This document shows, piece after piece, positions 22,960 through 36,447 of a stretch of DNA of 64,000 nt (position 1 is its first letter; each line of letters begins with the position of its first letter). Where the stretch lies: the NCBI RefSeq assembly GCF_042242105.1, contig NC_092028.1, positions 11,703,338-11,767,337 on the forward strand, in the 5' to 3' direction. The stretch comes from Pempheris klunzingeri. Taxonomy: Eukaryota > Chordata > Actinopteri > Acropomatiformes > Pempheridae. The notes below the pieces were generated by a model. That model saw only the letters and a program-made list of their open reading frames with translations, searched no databases and had not been told where the DNA came from. The translations under genes were made by a program, and so were the position numbers.

Positions 22960-25900
22960 GGACACATGAGCTTATGAAAGATGGATGGAGGGAAAAAATG
23001 TAGGCAATGAAAAAGATAAGTATTACTCCACTGGGAATATAAGAAGGCTGGATTGCAGAGGTTTCATATGGTCTTGTATATGTGTTGTTTTTGTGAGTTA
23101 CAGTGCGTGTGTGTTAACGGAGGACAAAATGTGTCTCTCCGAATAAAATGCACGTATCAAACACATTGTCGCTCTAACTGTAGTTGGTATTCCAGGCGAG
23201 TCCTCTCCTCATGGTCTAACCCTCCTCCAACATCTATCTTACCTCTCCTCCCCTCCATTTCTCCCTCTCCTCCTGTTTTTCCTCATTTCCTCCCCCTCTC
23301 CATTTTCATTTGTTCCTCTTGGTCTTTATTTGTACCTATTGCTCTCACCTGTTTTGCCCCATCACATCTGTCTCTGCCGCTCATTCTCTCTCTTTCGCCC
23401 CCCCCCCCCCCATCTCTCCTTCTCGCTCTCTCTCTCTCTCTCCCCGGATGAAATATTCATGCCCATCCATACTGGGAGCGTAGCAGCAGCAGCCGGAGCC
23501 ACAGGAGTCAATGCTTTCAAAGACTTTGGGCCTCTGAGCTTACAGAGAGAAAGAGAGAGAGAGAGAGAGGTGGTGGGTGAGGAAGAGAGGGAGTGGGCGG
23601 AAGACAAAAAAAGAGGTGAAGACAGAAGAGAGCAGGTGAGAGAGAGGAACACAGAAATAAGCTGTGACGGGAGTGAGGAAGGGAAAGAGGGAGTAGGAGG
23701 ATGAGTGAAAGACCAAGGAGCCCCTCAATCACATCAAACAACAGGCAACACATGATGAAACGCTTTTCTTGCATTTCACACACACACACACACACTCACA
23801 CACTCACACACACCTGCAAACAGATACTGTAGGTTAAACACAAAGAGAAAGAACACCAGAGAGACTCAGCGCCTCCAGCACTTCAAACATCGGCCGACAC
23901 ATGATTAAACACTTTGCTCTCTTTGTATTCCACACTCGCACACACCTAAAAAGAAAAAAACCTCTCGCACCCTCGGGTGCTCATAAGGCCACTTAGGCAG
24001 TTTTTACAGTGGGGCACACACACACACACACACACAGCTAGTACTTGTGGAGACAAATTTTATACCCATACAGGACACTACACTCACACTCTGTGTAAAC
24101 AAGCATACATGCAAGCATAAGCAACACACACATTAGGGCTTTAAGGCTTTCATCAGCCATCGGCCCTCCCCCATGATCCGATTGGCCCCCTGCTGCCCGT
24201 TCTCCATCTAATGTGCCAGATGTGATCTTAAATTCACTTTGTCTTATTATCCTGAGTTTGCACAACAGAGTCGCTGTCCGCTTGCCTGCTGGATAAAGCA
24301 CATGCACGCTCCAATTAGGTGCCAAATTCTGGGTTGTTTCCAAGCAACCTACATTAAGCTGCAACTGCTGTGAGGGAAACGGGGCTTCAAAGCTTTGAAA
24401 GATGTTTTTGCTGTTTGAATGTGAGTGCTTGAGTGTGTTTTATGTGTGTGTGAATGGGAGAAAGGCAATAAAGATGGGGGAGAGAGGATATAAAGGAAAT
24501 GAAAGCATCACAAATTGAATATATCTTACTGTATTTCACTTTCTGACATCCTGTAATAAGTCCGTGACACTGATTCACTAGATGTAACATTGTGCCTTCA
24601 TTCGTAAGAGCAGCTCTGAACAAAACATAGTCTTCGTTTTAGTTGCTGTTGTGAGGCCGCTGACCCTGAAGTGACCTTGGCTCTCCCTCTGGAGGAAGAA
24701 ATATGTAAAAATATGGCGATTCACAAGGTATCACATTACATAACTCTACATTATATTTAATTATACAGCATGTTTTGTGTGTGTGAGAGAGCTCTCATTA
24801 CGCCTGTGGCCAGTGTGACAGGATGTAATTACAGTATTTTACCTTCAGGGTTCACACCTTAAGAAATACCCTTTGGTTTCTGTCCTCTTTGATAAGGACT
24901 GTGCTTTTTAACAGTGTCATTCTGTTTGTTTGTTTGCTATGCATTATTTTAGTATGTTCAGAGACAGATATTAGACAGCCAACAAAATCCTTGAAATGAC
25001 CGTACCCAACGATTTATCCAGCAAACAAGTGTTGCCTTTGAATTGTTGTCCAAAAGTTATTAAAAACACACCAGTGAGCCACAGTGTTGCCATTTTCCTT
25101 CACTACCACTATTTGGATCAATCTTTTCACAACCTTGCTGCCGTAAATCCTGCTAATGCATATCAATCCACAGCTAAAAATAGTCCCCAACAAATTCCCT
25201 AATTACTCCAGATTGTGTAACATGGCTTAAAACTACAGTGCCTTGCTGTTATGGGAAATTATTTATAGTTATTTAAAAATTAAACTATATATGTGTGTGA
25301 CATGTCTGTAAAGATTTCCGTCGCAGTAGGAACCAGTGGGCTTGAGGTTGAGAACACATAGTTGGTTCTGCTGTAGAAAATATCGCCTTGTCCTTCAAAA
25401 GTTCCTGGGTTAATCTTACTGAATATTCTTTTCTCAGTGCAATATGTTATATTGTATCGTGCTTTTCATTGCATAGCTCACCATTCAACGATGTGGTGAA
25501 CTGAAGGTCTATGCGTTTCAGACCATGACAATAATGAATCAACATCCCTAAACCAATGGTCCAGTTACATTATTTCAGTTCATTATTTAGATTTTTCCAT
25601 CATGAAATATTTATCTAACAATGGATCTATTCTCTGTATGTGTGTGTGTGTTTTTGTGTTTATATTGAAATCCCATTTGTGACATTTAACAGTAGTTCAC
25701 ATCTAAAGAAGCACTCAGAAGCTGCTTATAATAACACAGCATACTGCCCAAGGTTTGAAAAACATCAGTCTACTCTGATGGGACCTGCTGCAACATACAT
25801 AATGCATTTGCTCTCAGAGCAAAGTTAGCTAATTAACAGAAACATATAGTTGGCTAATTAGCAGTATGCGAAAGAATGATTTTTTTCATCCCTCAGAGGA

Positions 25901-26364
25901 CTGAAAATGCTGAAAGTCAGACAGAGGGACTTTAAGTCGTAGCAGGAAATATAATGGATGGTTTATGATAAACAGGGGGAAATATGGAGAGGGGACAGAT
26001 TCAAAGAAAGACATAAAAAGAGGCTGTGTTAAAGAGATGAATATTTGATTTAATCTGGGCTCCTTTAGAATATGAATTCATAATTATGCATGTTCCTCTG
26101 AGTGCGCGTGTCTGTGCACCTTAATTTGCTGCCTGTATCAAACAGTTTGTAATAGAAGATCCAGCTCACTGCTCTTGACATCTCCTGCATTTTCATTAAA
26201 TGTTAAAGCAAAGCGTTGATGGAAAAGGGGCCCTCATGAATTCATAAAATGAACACAAACCATTGAGTGTCCTCTCAAAAGTCAAAATCAGACAGGAAGT
26301 ATTGGCTTGGAGTTATATGAGGATCGGCACCATCCCTCATGGCTGTATGGTAAACATGAAGCTA

Positions 26365-26470
26365 CTATGAGCAACCGGTTAGCTTAGCTTAGCATAATGA
26401 TTGGAAACCAGGGGAAACAGTTAGCCTGGCTCTGTCTGGAGATAACAAAATGCGCCCACTGATCCAGGCA
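26365..26470 (+). repeat. Interspersed repeat fragment (same family as 6500-6640)
   Basis: Reads CGGTTAGCTTAGCTTAGCAT followed by 'gattggaaacc...cctggctctgtc', a familiar teleost repeat core. No coding capacity. Confidence 0.6.
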
Positions 26471-27532
26471 GACTAAAAGAGCATTTGGCAGTACATTATG
26501 ATTGACCTGGGTCATGCAGACCCAGGTCACTGCAACATGCCAGTCCTCTGACTTCTGTTTGGACTACAGTGATTGTGTGATAACAAACAAACAAAAGGGA
26601 AGAGCAAAAAAAAAGGTAGAAAGGCCGCTACACTCTCAATATCTATCTCATGAACAGAGGAAGGGGTGTGAATCAGAGGGACTGAAGGGAAAAAAAGGTC
26701 TTGAAGGAAAAGAGATGTAAGTAATTCCTCCAGCCTGCTGGTCCACACAGGGAATTTAGGAGCAGCATGTTGTTCAATAATGTATTGATTTTTTTAGTGA
26801 GCTTTTCTTCCTTTGAGGATTTGATTCAAATGATTGTGTGACAGTTTTGTGCTTGACTAGTGCGGTGTGAATGCACGTAACGGCGTCTACCTGTCTGACA
26901 GTGCAAATATATCACTGTTCCTTCTTCAAAATGTTTGCTTATTAATGTAACTTCAGTTTACTGAGGAAAAAGCAATGCAGAAATATCCCATAAAGTCTCG
27001 GATTTGTTTAAACAAAGCAAAGCAGGTGTTTAACTGCATCCTGATGGTCATGAAACCGCTGCTGAATCTCTTTAAAAAGTGCAATGTTATTGTGCTGGTA
27101 TGGGAGCAGCATCCGCCCCACGGTGTTTGCTTAGAGATGGGTACCAATACTCCAAAAGGTATCTTGTTAATACAAAATACTGGTATGAGAAAAAGTATTT
27201 AATTGAAATACAAGTAATTTGTAATTTTAAAAATACCAAAATACATTCTATACAAACTGATATTATCACATTTTAGGAGTCTAATGGGAATCTAAATGAT
27301 GTGGTAAGTGAGAGAAGTGCCTGCACCTTGACACAGCCACAGAAATTCTTTGAAAGAATTCTTTGGTATTTCTGGATGTTGAGTCAACATTCTTGGGAAA
27401 AATCACAAGCTGCGTTTGGTTGGTCCACAACAGAGGGTACACACAAGCTTTTTTCTCAGGTTTTTTCTCGACTTAAATGGTTACCGCGGCCAAACAAAGA
27501 AAAGATCGATGACTACAGACAATGATACTTGA

Positions 27533-28002
27533 TGGTGGCCCTGAGAGGTCGACACACTGCAACAACACAAATGCGAAAAAGCCAGAACACAACGGAAGTG
27601 AGCAACAGCGGATGTTGACAATAAATTGGCCGCCTATTATCACAGATTCCAATTAGCTTGCCAACTAACTATGAATACTATCGCTATGTAATAATCACAA
27701 ATGAGCAAAGTTATTCAATGCTTTTATATGTTCATATGTATGTAAACTCTGTCATCTTGCATTAGGCTATTATGAAGCTAGCTCTGCAGTAGGGTTAGCA
27801 TTATGTCGCAGTTAGATGAATGAAACTGGTAGAAGGTTAGCTGCATCACTAACGCTAATAGCTCCTGGGGACTGAAGTTTTTCTATTTATTCATTTTTTT
27901 CATTTCATTTTCAACATTTGTTGTTGCTCATTTCCATTGTGTTGTGGATTTTTGCTTTCGTCTCGCCCGTTGTTGCGGTGGCTTGAGCTCTCAGGGCCAC
28001 TG
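27533..28002. mobile_element. Fold-back / MITE-like element with long inverted arms
   Basis: The left arm from about 27533 (GTGGCCCTGAGAGGTCGACA, then CAACAACACAAATGCG) is matched by the reverse complement of the right end (GTGGCCCTGAGAGCTCAAGC, then CAACAACGGGCGAGACG). Similarity extends about 80-90 bp, down to GAGCAACA(A/G)CxxATGTTG in both arms. The roughly 300-bp centre encodes nothing. I could not identify a convincing target-site duplication, so the exact borders are provisional. Confidence 0.65.
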
Positions 28003-29127
28003 TAGAAATTTCTACCAACAACATGCACACAGGAAGGGGGTGCACTCTCAGAGTTCCTTGTCCGCCAGCCAACCCTAGGGGCAGATATGATGATAATAAT
28101 GTTGATTGTTTGGAATACTTAATGATGAGGGTATACATCACATACCTGGGTAATGCCAAACTAATTCATGACTAATTCATAATTCATGAATGCATGAATT
28201 GATTTCGGATGTAGGAGTGTTAGTTCACAGTTTTCTGCATAAATCAACTGATCAAGTTTGCGGGATTTCAGTTACATAGTTGCAGTTGCATCTGACAACC
28301 CAGTGTTTTTTCTTCTTCTTTTTTCTGCTGTCAGAGAGGCTGAGCACATACATGAGTCTGACAGAAAATTTTATGTAACTGAAATCCAGCTAATGTGGCA
28401 TTAATTAATTATAATGACATTAATTAATGCAGTAACTGCAAACTAGCATTCCTTAAATAACTGATGATCTATTAAGTGTGAACTAAACTATATAATGTAA
28501 TAGTGACTTGATCATTTACTGGTAGGCAACAGGAATTTATAATGCATCCTCCATTAATGTGTGCATTCAATCATCATGGATCATGCATCACTTAAGCATT
28601 ACTCATCTATATTATTTGTACCCTTATTACAAAGTCTTTCCCAGTGTTTTAAATCTAAATCTGTTTAATAGACAGGCTACACTGTGATAATTTATACTAA
28701 AAAAGGGTGTCTTTAAGGTTCCATCCACCCCATTAGTCCTTTTACCAAATATCGTGTCTCAAACTATCTACATCAGAGACCTTAATTATAACTATTTAGA
28801 GTTTTTTTTCTATATATTCAGCATTTGGTCACATTTCTGACTGTTATCTTTGCTACGTTAAATCATTTTGCATTCAAGTTGGTTGCATCAGGTGTGTGCA
28901 ATGCTCAATGCAGCTGCCTTTGAGAGCAATTCAATTACTTTCAAGTAAAAGCTCTTGTTCATGTGGTGCTATCCACTCCTGGGATGCAAAGAGGAATGCA
29001 ATGACCAGGAAATGTTTCATCATAATCAGGTTTGAAGGGTTGGCAGGGCAGTCTTTTTTTTCCACAGTCTTCTTGAATATAAATATAAAATGTCCCTTTC
29101 TGTTATCGCCCCTCTCTCTCCTCCAGC

Positions 29128-31939
29128 ATGATGAGACCGAATCTGCGTCTGTCCACTCGCTCCATCTATCTGGGTCTGGCGTGTCTGTCCCTAGCTCTCC
29201 ACCTCCTTCTGGCATTTTTTTGCCTCTCTGTCCTCCAGACAGCTTGTGTCCTTCCCACCTCCCCCTCTTCCTCCATTCCAAGAACAGACGCCCAGGACCA
29301 TCCGTCTGTCTCCCACTCCTCCTCTTCTTCAGCTGACTCCTCCTCACACAAACTGCCGACGATCCCACACAATGACGATCATCGCAAAACTTTACACCCC
29401 CAAGACGAAGACTCCGTCAGAGATGCCGCTGAGAGGGAAAAGAAATTGACGGGAGCTGGAAAAGTGACTCAAAAGGTGAAGGGTCGCTCTAAGCTGGAGG
29501 TGCTGTTCAGGCACCCGCTGTACAACCTGCCACGCCCTGAGCTCCAAGATGATGATTGGCTGCTGAGAGTGAAGACAAATGAACATGCAGGAAGTGAGGA
29601 AGAGGAGGGGGAAGACACTGTTTATAGTGACAGCCAGTGGTAAGTGAAACAGGAGAAATGAAGATCAATTAATGCATCAAGTACAAACAACACATGTCCC
29701 CTGTTCTGTGTCTTTGTTAAATGTTAAAGATCATAAGTCTCTTTTTGGCCATGCCAACCTGTTACATTAAATCTAGTGCCATCAGGTCAAAACGGTTGAT
29801 TGTCCAAACCTTTGGCTTATACCTACAAAATGACAAAATGATTCCCTGAGCCTGCTGACACATTAAACTAAGATAGTGAGCAATGTTATGTGCTAAGTAG
29901 AAATTATTACAGCAGCTAGTTAACACACTAAACTAAGTTATTAAACTGTTTTGTTGAATACTCGATTCTGATTTGTCAATTACAGCATTGTGTTATTTCT
30001 GTATAGCAGACTGTTGCCATGTATAACACATCACTGCTATGGGCACAGTTCCAAGAGTGGAAGCAATAAAATCATTTTTAAATCAATAGATCATTTTTAA
30101 GTGGGACAATGTACCTTCAGGATGTTTCAAGTCCTGCATCACCCAGCCAGAGTTTGTTTTGCAATAATGACCAGCTCGCTGTATATTATCCCTCATTTAG
30201 GGATATTTATTTTCATTATTTCTGTCTTATTTGGCCATTTCTGCCCAGTTATCACCTACACTTCCTCCCCTGAAGGCAGAGCGCCAGTCAGGAGGAAGGT
30301 TACGACAAAGTCTCTTGGACGAGCGACGTGGAGACCCACCCTCTCTGGCTACGGTTCCACCTGGGCATCTCTCGCTGGGAGCTGTACAACAGGAAGGATC
30401 CCAACGTGGCCCAGCTGACTCACTATTTGGCAACGCAGCGTATCCTCGGTGCTGGTGAGCAAATTAGGGGGGCCGGGCTAACAGCTGAGAGAAAAAAGGA
30501 CGGGGCCAGGGAAAGCCACCAGAGACAAAGGAGAGACATTAGAGGAAGGTGAAGGATTACCAGTGAATGATATTACCCTCCCTTTAATCATCCTGCGCCA
30601 AATTCTTTAAAGATTCTTTAAATATTAGTGATGTTCTGCCAAAACCTGCACAACCCACTTATGTAAAAAAATCCTTCATTTAATCATTAAGATATTAAAG
30701 ATCTGGAATTGTATCCTGCACCATATTTATGATGTCGTGATGAAAGCTTTTATTGAAATAAGGCAGCCTGAGGGGCCACTTATCAGGGAATGTGTTATAA
30801 GTGCCATCGAGTTTACCAGATTTGAGTCTACATAACAGTTAAATTACATTAACTTTTGCTTTTTTTTCATTCCCAGTGCCACTATCCCCAAGTTTGTCAG
30901 ACTTTTACACATTACGCTCTCTAGTCGGGTTCAAGGCCACATAGACAAAACACAGGACTGCACTTCAGATTGCTCAATACGCCGAAAATAAATTCAGAAC
31001 CTGACCCAGTCTTTGCCTTGTATTGTCCTAGTAGCGCTGGGGTTTAATTTAAGTATGATTCAGATTCCTCTTGACACAATTACAAAGTCACAAGTGTGCT
31101 GCTTTTGTTTTAAGTCTAATCCCTTTATAGAAACAAGCTAGTCTGTGACAGAGCCAAAGGCAAAAAGAGAGCATTCACTAAAGTTTATACCCAGTGAATA
31201 CAGTAAACTGTGCCAAAGTTCATGCTTGGAACAGTGAAGATTACATTTTAGGAGACACATACACAAAGTGGTGCATGTGGGTGGATAGATCCTCAGGTGA
31301 ACAAATCCTTTTATGCCCAGCTCACACTGCAGGAGTTTTGGGCCAATTTATCTGTGATTCAGCCCCCCCAACAGTCACAGGAAAAATCTGCTCTTGTACT
31401 TTGTTAGGCCCAGAATATCTGGTAATTTTAGGACTGTACAGATCCAATCTTAACACTCCAGATCTGCTTACAGAATCATCGGAGGTGGAAAAGCAAACAT
31501 ATAGGGGGCATGACTATAACTGATTTTGCCTGTGCAATGTGACTGTATGTGTATTATATTTATTGCATGGTGAACACAGTGGCACGAACACTCATACTGT
31601 AGTGTGTATTAGCTAAAAACCTTGCAGTAAAAACTAGTTTTATCAAGCTTGTAAAGTTGTGCAAATGCAGCTGTAGCTTGTGCTGTTGGTGTGGCGGACC
31701 GTATTACACTGTGCTGGACTGAGCTGTAATTTTCAGACAACACGGAGCACCAACAAAGACACACAAACTATAAATGAAAGTCAAATGCATAGAGAGAAAA
31801 TGACAAGAAAAAACAACTAAATCTTAAATCTGCAGCTCACATGATTTTTTGTTGTTGTTGTAAAGTCATAGAAATAACACCCACTCACGCTACAGACACA
31901 CACACACACATATAAAGACGCTGACCCAAGTGCACACGT

Positions 31940-31982
<43 letters not shown>

Positions 31983-33602
31983 TGGATGTACACAAACATA
32001 AACGCGCAGCTTCACTTGCATCAGCACTCGTTCATTTTGTGTCTGCTCATCTCAGACACCCTGTCCCCGTCTTCAACACGCCGCAGAATGAATAATGCAT
32101 TGAGATTTGAGTTACACGGCTCAGATTAAGAACTAATCTCAGCTACAGGCTGATTTTTTTTTTGTGACCGTGTCATCCCTTTTCTTTTATGTTACACACT
32201 CACAGCAGTGTAAAAATCTTGAAACATTTGAATTCAGATCAATTCTCCTTTAATCAGAGTTATAAACAGGTATTATAAATAAACATGAGAGGATTTGATT
32301 TATATCTCAGGATTTAGATCTGTTGAATTATTTACCGGACTCTCTCCTACAAGCGTGGCACGCAATCAACCAAAGCACCCTCTTCGACCTTAACGTCGAA
32401 TTTCTTCACTTGTACGGATGCACGCTTTGATTGAACGCATTCACACTGCACTGTTTTCAGAAGTTAGGGTGAGGGGGGGGGGGCTCAGTGGTGTCCGATT
32501 TACAGCCAGTAGTGCTAAATTAAGTTAAACTCGCAAACTCGCTGGTGATGCACTGAGTTGTTTATGTGTTGCAGAGACCTTCAAGATGACATATGCTTCT
32601 ACATTAATAAATCATTAAGGGGCACACAACTGCTAAAAATGCTGCCACAAAACTAACTAAATAAATGTATGTATTACAACATTAGGTATTTTATCCAGGT
32701 CTTAGTGCAGTTCTGTACCAAATGGAGGGAATACTGGTGGTTTAACACATAACTACACAATATAATACTCGTGTAAGATCCTTTTTTTTAATCAAATACG
32801 GAAGTGTGTGACAGGTTTATGCTTATGCTGACTGTATCTGAAGTGAGTGTCTAAGCAAGAATCTTACCCTTCTATTTGCATCATTAATGCGCGCTCCATA
32901 TTCATTTTATGAGTATCTTTCAGTTCAGAAGACAGGAGGTACTCAGCTCAAACTGCTCACATCGTTCCCAGACTACGGACAAGCTCTGCTGAAACCCATG
33001 AAGTAAGAAACTACTGTAGTCATATTCACTGACTGAACGCTGTTTATGCAACTAAAGGTGACATTTCTCTTAAAACAACAGCAGCACAGCAGAGTGGAAT
33101 TCTAGTGTCGCACTTTCGATAATCAGCACATGGCGTCACGCATTCGTGTTTATGTGTGTTTTTGGCGCACAGACAGTCCAGAGACGCAGAGACGGACGTA
33201 AACCTCTTCTACTTCTCAGACTTTGAGAGGCACAACGCAGAGATCGCTGCCTTCCACCTTGACAGGTACAGCAAGCAACAGGTGTCCTGCTGTGGGGACA
33301 CAGAGCGTTCTGTAACCACCAGGTCACTGGACTGTCAGCTTGTATCACAAGGGATACAAGTGAATACAAGAAAAGAATTTTTAAAAAATATTTTATTTTT
33401 AGACTTGCACATTTTGCCTGTCTTTATGCTAGTTTTTTGTGTATCTTTTGTCTCTCTCACCGTCTCTTCCTGTGTCAGATTGCTGGGTTTTAACAGGATC
33501 CCGCCCGTGGTCGGTCGACTCATCAATGTCACCACAGAGATCAGAGAGATCACCACTGACCGCAGGCTGTCGAGGACCTTCTTCACTTCCCCTGGTAGGT
33601 AG

Positions 33603-33641
<39 letters not shown>

Positions 33642-35469
33642 TGTGTGAGTGCATGTATGTCAGTATGTATCCAGGCCTGCACTCATCTTCAAAACCTGGT
33701 GCTCAGCAAACACCAAGTGAACTCATGCTGTTCTTTTTCTGTCTGAATCCCTCTAGTGGGGAACACATGTTTCTATGGCCAGTGTGAGTACTACTGTTCA
33801 TCAGAGCACCCAGTATGCGGTCAGCCACATGCACTGGAGGTCTCCCTGTCTGCCATGCTGCCTGACCTCTCCCTAGCTCCTCGCAGATCCTGGAGGTCAC
33901 CATGGAGACGCTCCTACAGCCGTACCAAGCTAGCACAGTGGGTGCACCGTCTGCCTCTGATTCATTTTTCTGTTTAAAGGCATCATTATTGTCTTTAGAA
34001 GCGATGGCATCACTAATGTTTACAGCATGTGTATTGATAAGTTTGAACAGAAAACAGCCCTACAGTGGCTACCATCTTTGTTTTGTCCAGCAGCATTCAT
34101 AGAGTCAGACAGAATATCAGAAACACCTCTGTTTGTTCTATTTTTAACCTTTTAACCCGAAAGTGTTCATGTTGTAACGTTTCTACATTGTTGCTGGTGG
34201 AGTTTACAGTCAGGGTGAGATGTAGAATCGTGAGTCGCTGCTGTCCTCCAGTGTGTGAATGAAGAGTTGCAACACGACATTAAATGTGCGGCTAACACAC
34301 AACAGTTAATGTTAAACAGTTAAAAAAAAAAAGGATGAGGGTTAGATGAGGGTGGAGGAGGGCTGAAGGGGGAAATGGGGCAAGGCCGGAAAGAGGGGGC
34401 GAGAGAGTCGGTGGAGGGAGGGAGTGAGGGGGGGAGTGAATGTGAATGTTATCACTGTGTCCCATCTGTATCCATTTTCCCCTTCTTGAGTCCACTGTCG
34501 TTCCCAGGTGGGAGAAGGAGCCGGCCTACTGTGACACAGTGAAACAGACGCCTCCTTACAACCACGGCACCAGACTGGTGGATCTCATAGACATGGCTGT
34601 GCTGGACTTCCTCATGAGTCAGTCTTTGTATTTTAAACACTTGCAACACACACACACAGCAGAATTTCAGCATGCTTCAAAATAAAGCAAATAAGAGCAT
34701 TATCTCCCATGACAGTGTGCTCAGAGTTTCCATCAGTACATGCTGTTATTACCTTAATGTTGTTCATCCAAAGGCAACATGGACAGACATCACTATGAGA
34801 CATTTGAGAAATTTGGCAACGAGACTTTTCTGTTGCATCTGGATAACGGCCGGGCGTGAGTACCATGGATAATGTTGTCATAATGTTATAGTGGAAGCAA
34901 CAACAGAAGGGGTTTTATCAGGCATATATTTCATTTGATTAATTTTAATTTGTCAAGACTGAAATGTTGATGATGTTTTCCAGGTTCGGGCGTCACTCTC
35001 GGGATGAGCCGTCTATTCTAGTTCCTTTACAGCAGTGTTGCAGGTAAAACAACACACACTGAGTGACCTACACACACAACAGTGAAGGATGGGTGGAATC
35101 AATTGTAAGAAACCCGTTCATGTCATTCGAGCTAGAGCGCAGCGAGTGAGAGGACCCAGAGAGGATGAGGAATCCTTTGTTAATATCTCCTTCTTAATCT
35201 TGGTCTCCACTCACGTTTGTAGGATCCGTCGCTCCACCCTCCTCCGCCTGCATCTCTTGTCCCTCCCAGGCTTCCGTCTGAGTGATGTCATGCGGGAGTC
35301 GCTGGTCCAGGACCCTCTGGTGGGTGTGGCTCCCCTGCTGTCTGAACCACACCTCTCAGCTTTGGACCGGCGCCTTGCAACCGTCCTGCAGGTGGTGCAG
35401 ACCTGTCAGGACCGCCACAAAGATGTCATTTACAACGACTTGGAAGGATATGATCAAGACCACGATTAA
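29128..35469 (+). CDS. fam20cl: FAM20C-type secretory pathway protein kinase
   Basis: Coding exons are 29128-29639, 30276-30454, 32924-33002, 33173-33265, 33479-33594, 33757-33937, 34508-34617, 34774-34855, 34984-35043 and 35223-35469 (about 552 residues; human FAM20C 584). FAM20C is the Golgi kinase that phosphorylates S-x-E motifs of secreted proteins, including biomineral proteins. Visible: a signal-anchor segment (about residues 10-38), a poorly conserved Ser/Thr-rich stem, then the kinase fold. The metal-binding Glu (Glu275 in [11 protein letters not shown]), catalytic Asp (Asp427 in [10 protein letters not shown]) and metal-binding Asp (Asp447 in HLDNGRAFG) match human E306, D458 and D478, so it should be active. 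The Cys-rich [10 protein letters not shown] insert is also kept. FAM20A-type loss of the Glu is not seen. The start sits just after a polypyrimidine-AG acceptor (AG at 29125-29126), so a non-coding 5' exon is likely. The exact paralogue name (fam20c versus fam20c-like) is uncertain. Confidence 0.93.
31941..31979. repeat. (CA)n microsatellite in fam20c-type intron 2
   Basis: About 19 CA units. Another short CA run lies at 31896-31910. Confidence 0.9.
33602..33650. repeat. (GT)n tract directly after a fam20c-type exon 5 donor
   Basis: The GT repeat begins about 8 bp downstream of the exon 5 splice donor (gt at 33595-33596). It belongs to intron 5 and is not coding. Confidence 0.85.
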
Positions 35470-35934
35470 CAGGCTGACTAAGGGAGAAAACAAACAATGA
35501 ATTATATATTTGTGTCGTATATTTAAAAGTATTTTGTTACATTCTACTTATGAAGTCATTAGTAAGGACACAGCTGGTGAAAAGAGCCAAAGCTTGAAAA
35601 CTTTGTACTTTTTTCTGCAACATTCAAACTTTAGATCTAATATGACACATGCTAAATATTTTCCAATATCAAGTTGCTCACCAGTAAAACTGAAAAAAAT
35701 GGTTCAGTCCATAAAACGTCTGAAACACCTGCTTTTACCCTGAAAAAGACTGAGAAGGCCGATCTAAGCCATTAACTTCAATCATAACAGACAGATGTGT
35801 GAGAGGTGAGAATGATGAGGAGCTATTTCATGCTCAGTTTCACAAGGAAAAAAGTGAAAAATTGGACAAAACTGTAAAAAAATATATTATATATATATTT
35901 AAGGGAGCCACTGATACAGGATGCATAAACACTG

Positions 35935-36230
35935 TGTTAGAGGAAGTATTCAGATCCTTTACTTCAGTAAAAGTACTAATAGTAGTAATGCACACAAGCG
36001 AAACCCTCCACAAAAAATATTACAATAGTATAAGTACATAGATAAAATCATATAAAATAAAGTATTCAAAGTAAAAGTAATGAAAGTGAAAAAAACTGAA
36101 AGTTTAAAAAGAGTAAACTGTTGATTTTAAGGTTTGTTAAAAGTTCAGAAAATAGTGAGAAATGCTGCCACAATTACCCAAAGTGACACCATCACAAAGC
36201 AACCAACAGTCCAAACCTTAAAGTTATTAA
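35935..36230 (+). repeat. Interspersed repeat, left part
   Basis: Contains GTATTCAGATCCTTTACTTC and AGTAAAAGTACTAATA, a block I recognise as a common teleost repeat. A matching right-hand part rich in AGTAGAAGTATAAAGT-like sequence appears at about 36815-36895. The two may be halves of one element split by other insertions. Family unknown. Confidence 0.45.
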
Positions 36231-36239
36231 AAATAAGTT

Positions 36240-36447
36240 TAAATTAATTATTGAACTTAATCTGGCCTCCATAACCGTCTGACCTAAACCAAACTGAGAT
36301 GTTTTGGGATAAGTTGTTTGAAAAATAGTTCCATATGTGTTCCTTCATAGTTTTGTGTGTTTAATATTAATCTACAATGTAGAATATAATTTTAACCATT
36401 GAATTTTAACCATTGAATGTGTCCAGACTGTTGACTGGTACTGTGTG
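36240..36447 (+). mobile_element. Tc1-like transposon, 3' end remnant
   Basis: The start retains the nucleotide shape of the Tc1 transposase C-terminus (conceptually SDLNQTEMFWDKL, compare DLNPIExxWD). It is followed by CTACAATGTAGAATATAA and GTGTCCAGACTGTTGACTGG, close to the well-known Tc1 terminal sequence ending in 'ttgactggtactgt'. Only the 3' end is present. Confidence 0.65.

Larger units (their letters stand above)
12781..29127. other. 16-kb gene-poor interval
   Basis: I find no exon chain that encodes a recognisable protein on either strand. Open frames here are short, compositionally biased, or lie in repeats. The stretch is A+T-rich with scattered microsatellites and the mobile elements listed separately. 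It may hold the 5' UTR exon(s) and promoter of the downstream fam20c-type gene, because the first coding exon of that gene appears to start just after a splice acceptor. Conserved non-coding elements could be present but cannot be judged from one sequence. Confidence 0.6.

Noticed and set aside
22680-23795. Several open frames of 90-130 codons on both strands
   Set aside because: They are translations of (GA)n/(CT)n and (CA)n tracts with no family motif.
34290-34445. Purine-rich open frame in fam20c-type intron 6
   Set aside because: Low-complexity G/A tract between well-defined exons 6 and 7; no conserved residues.
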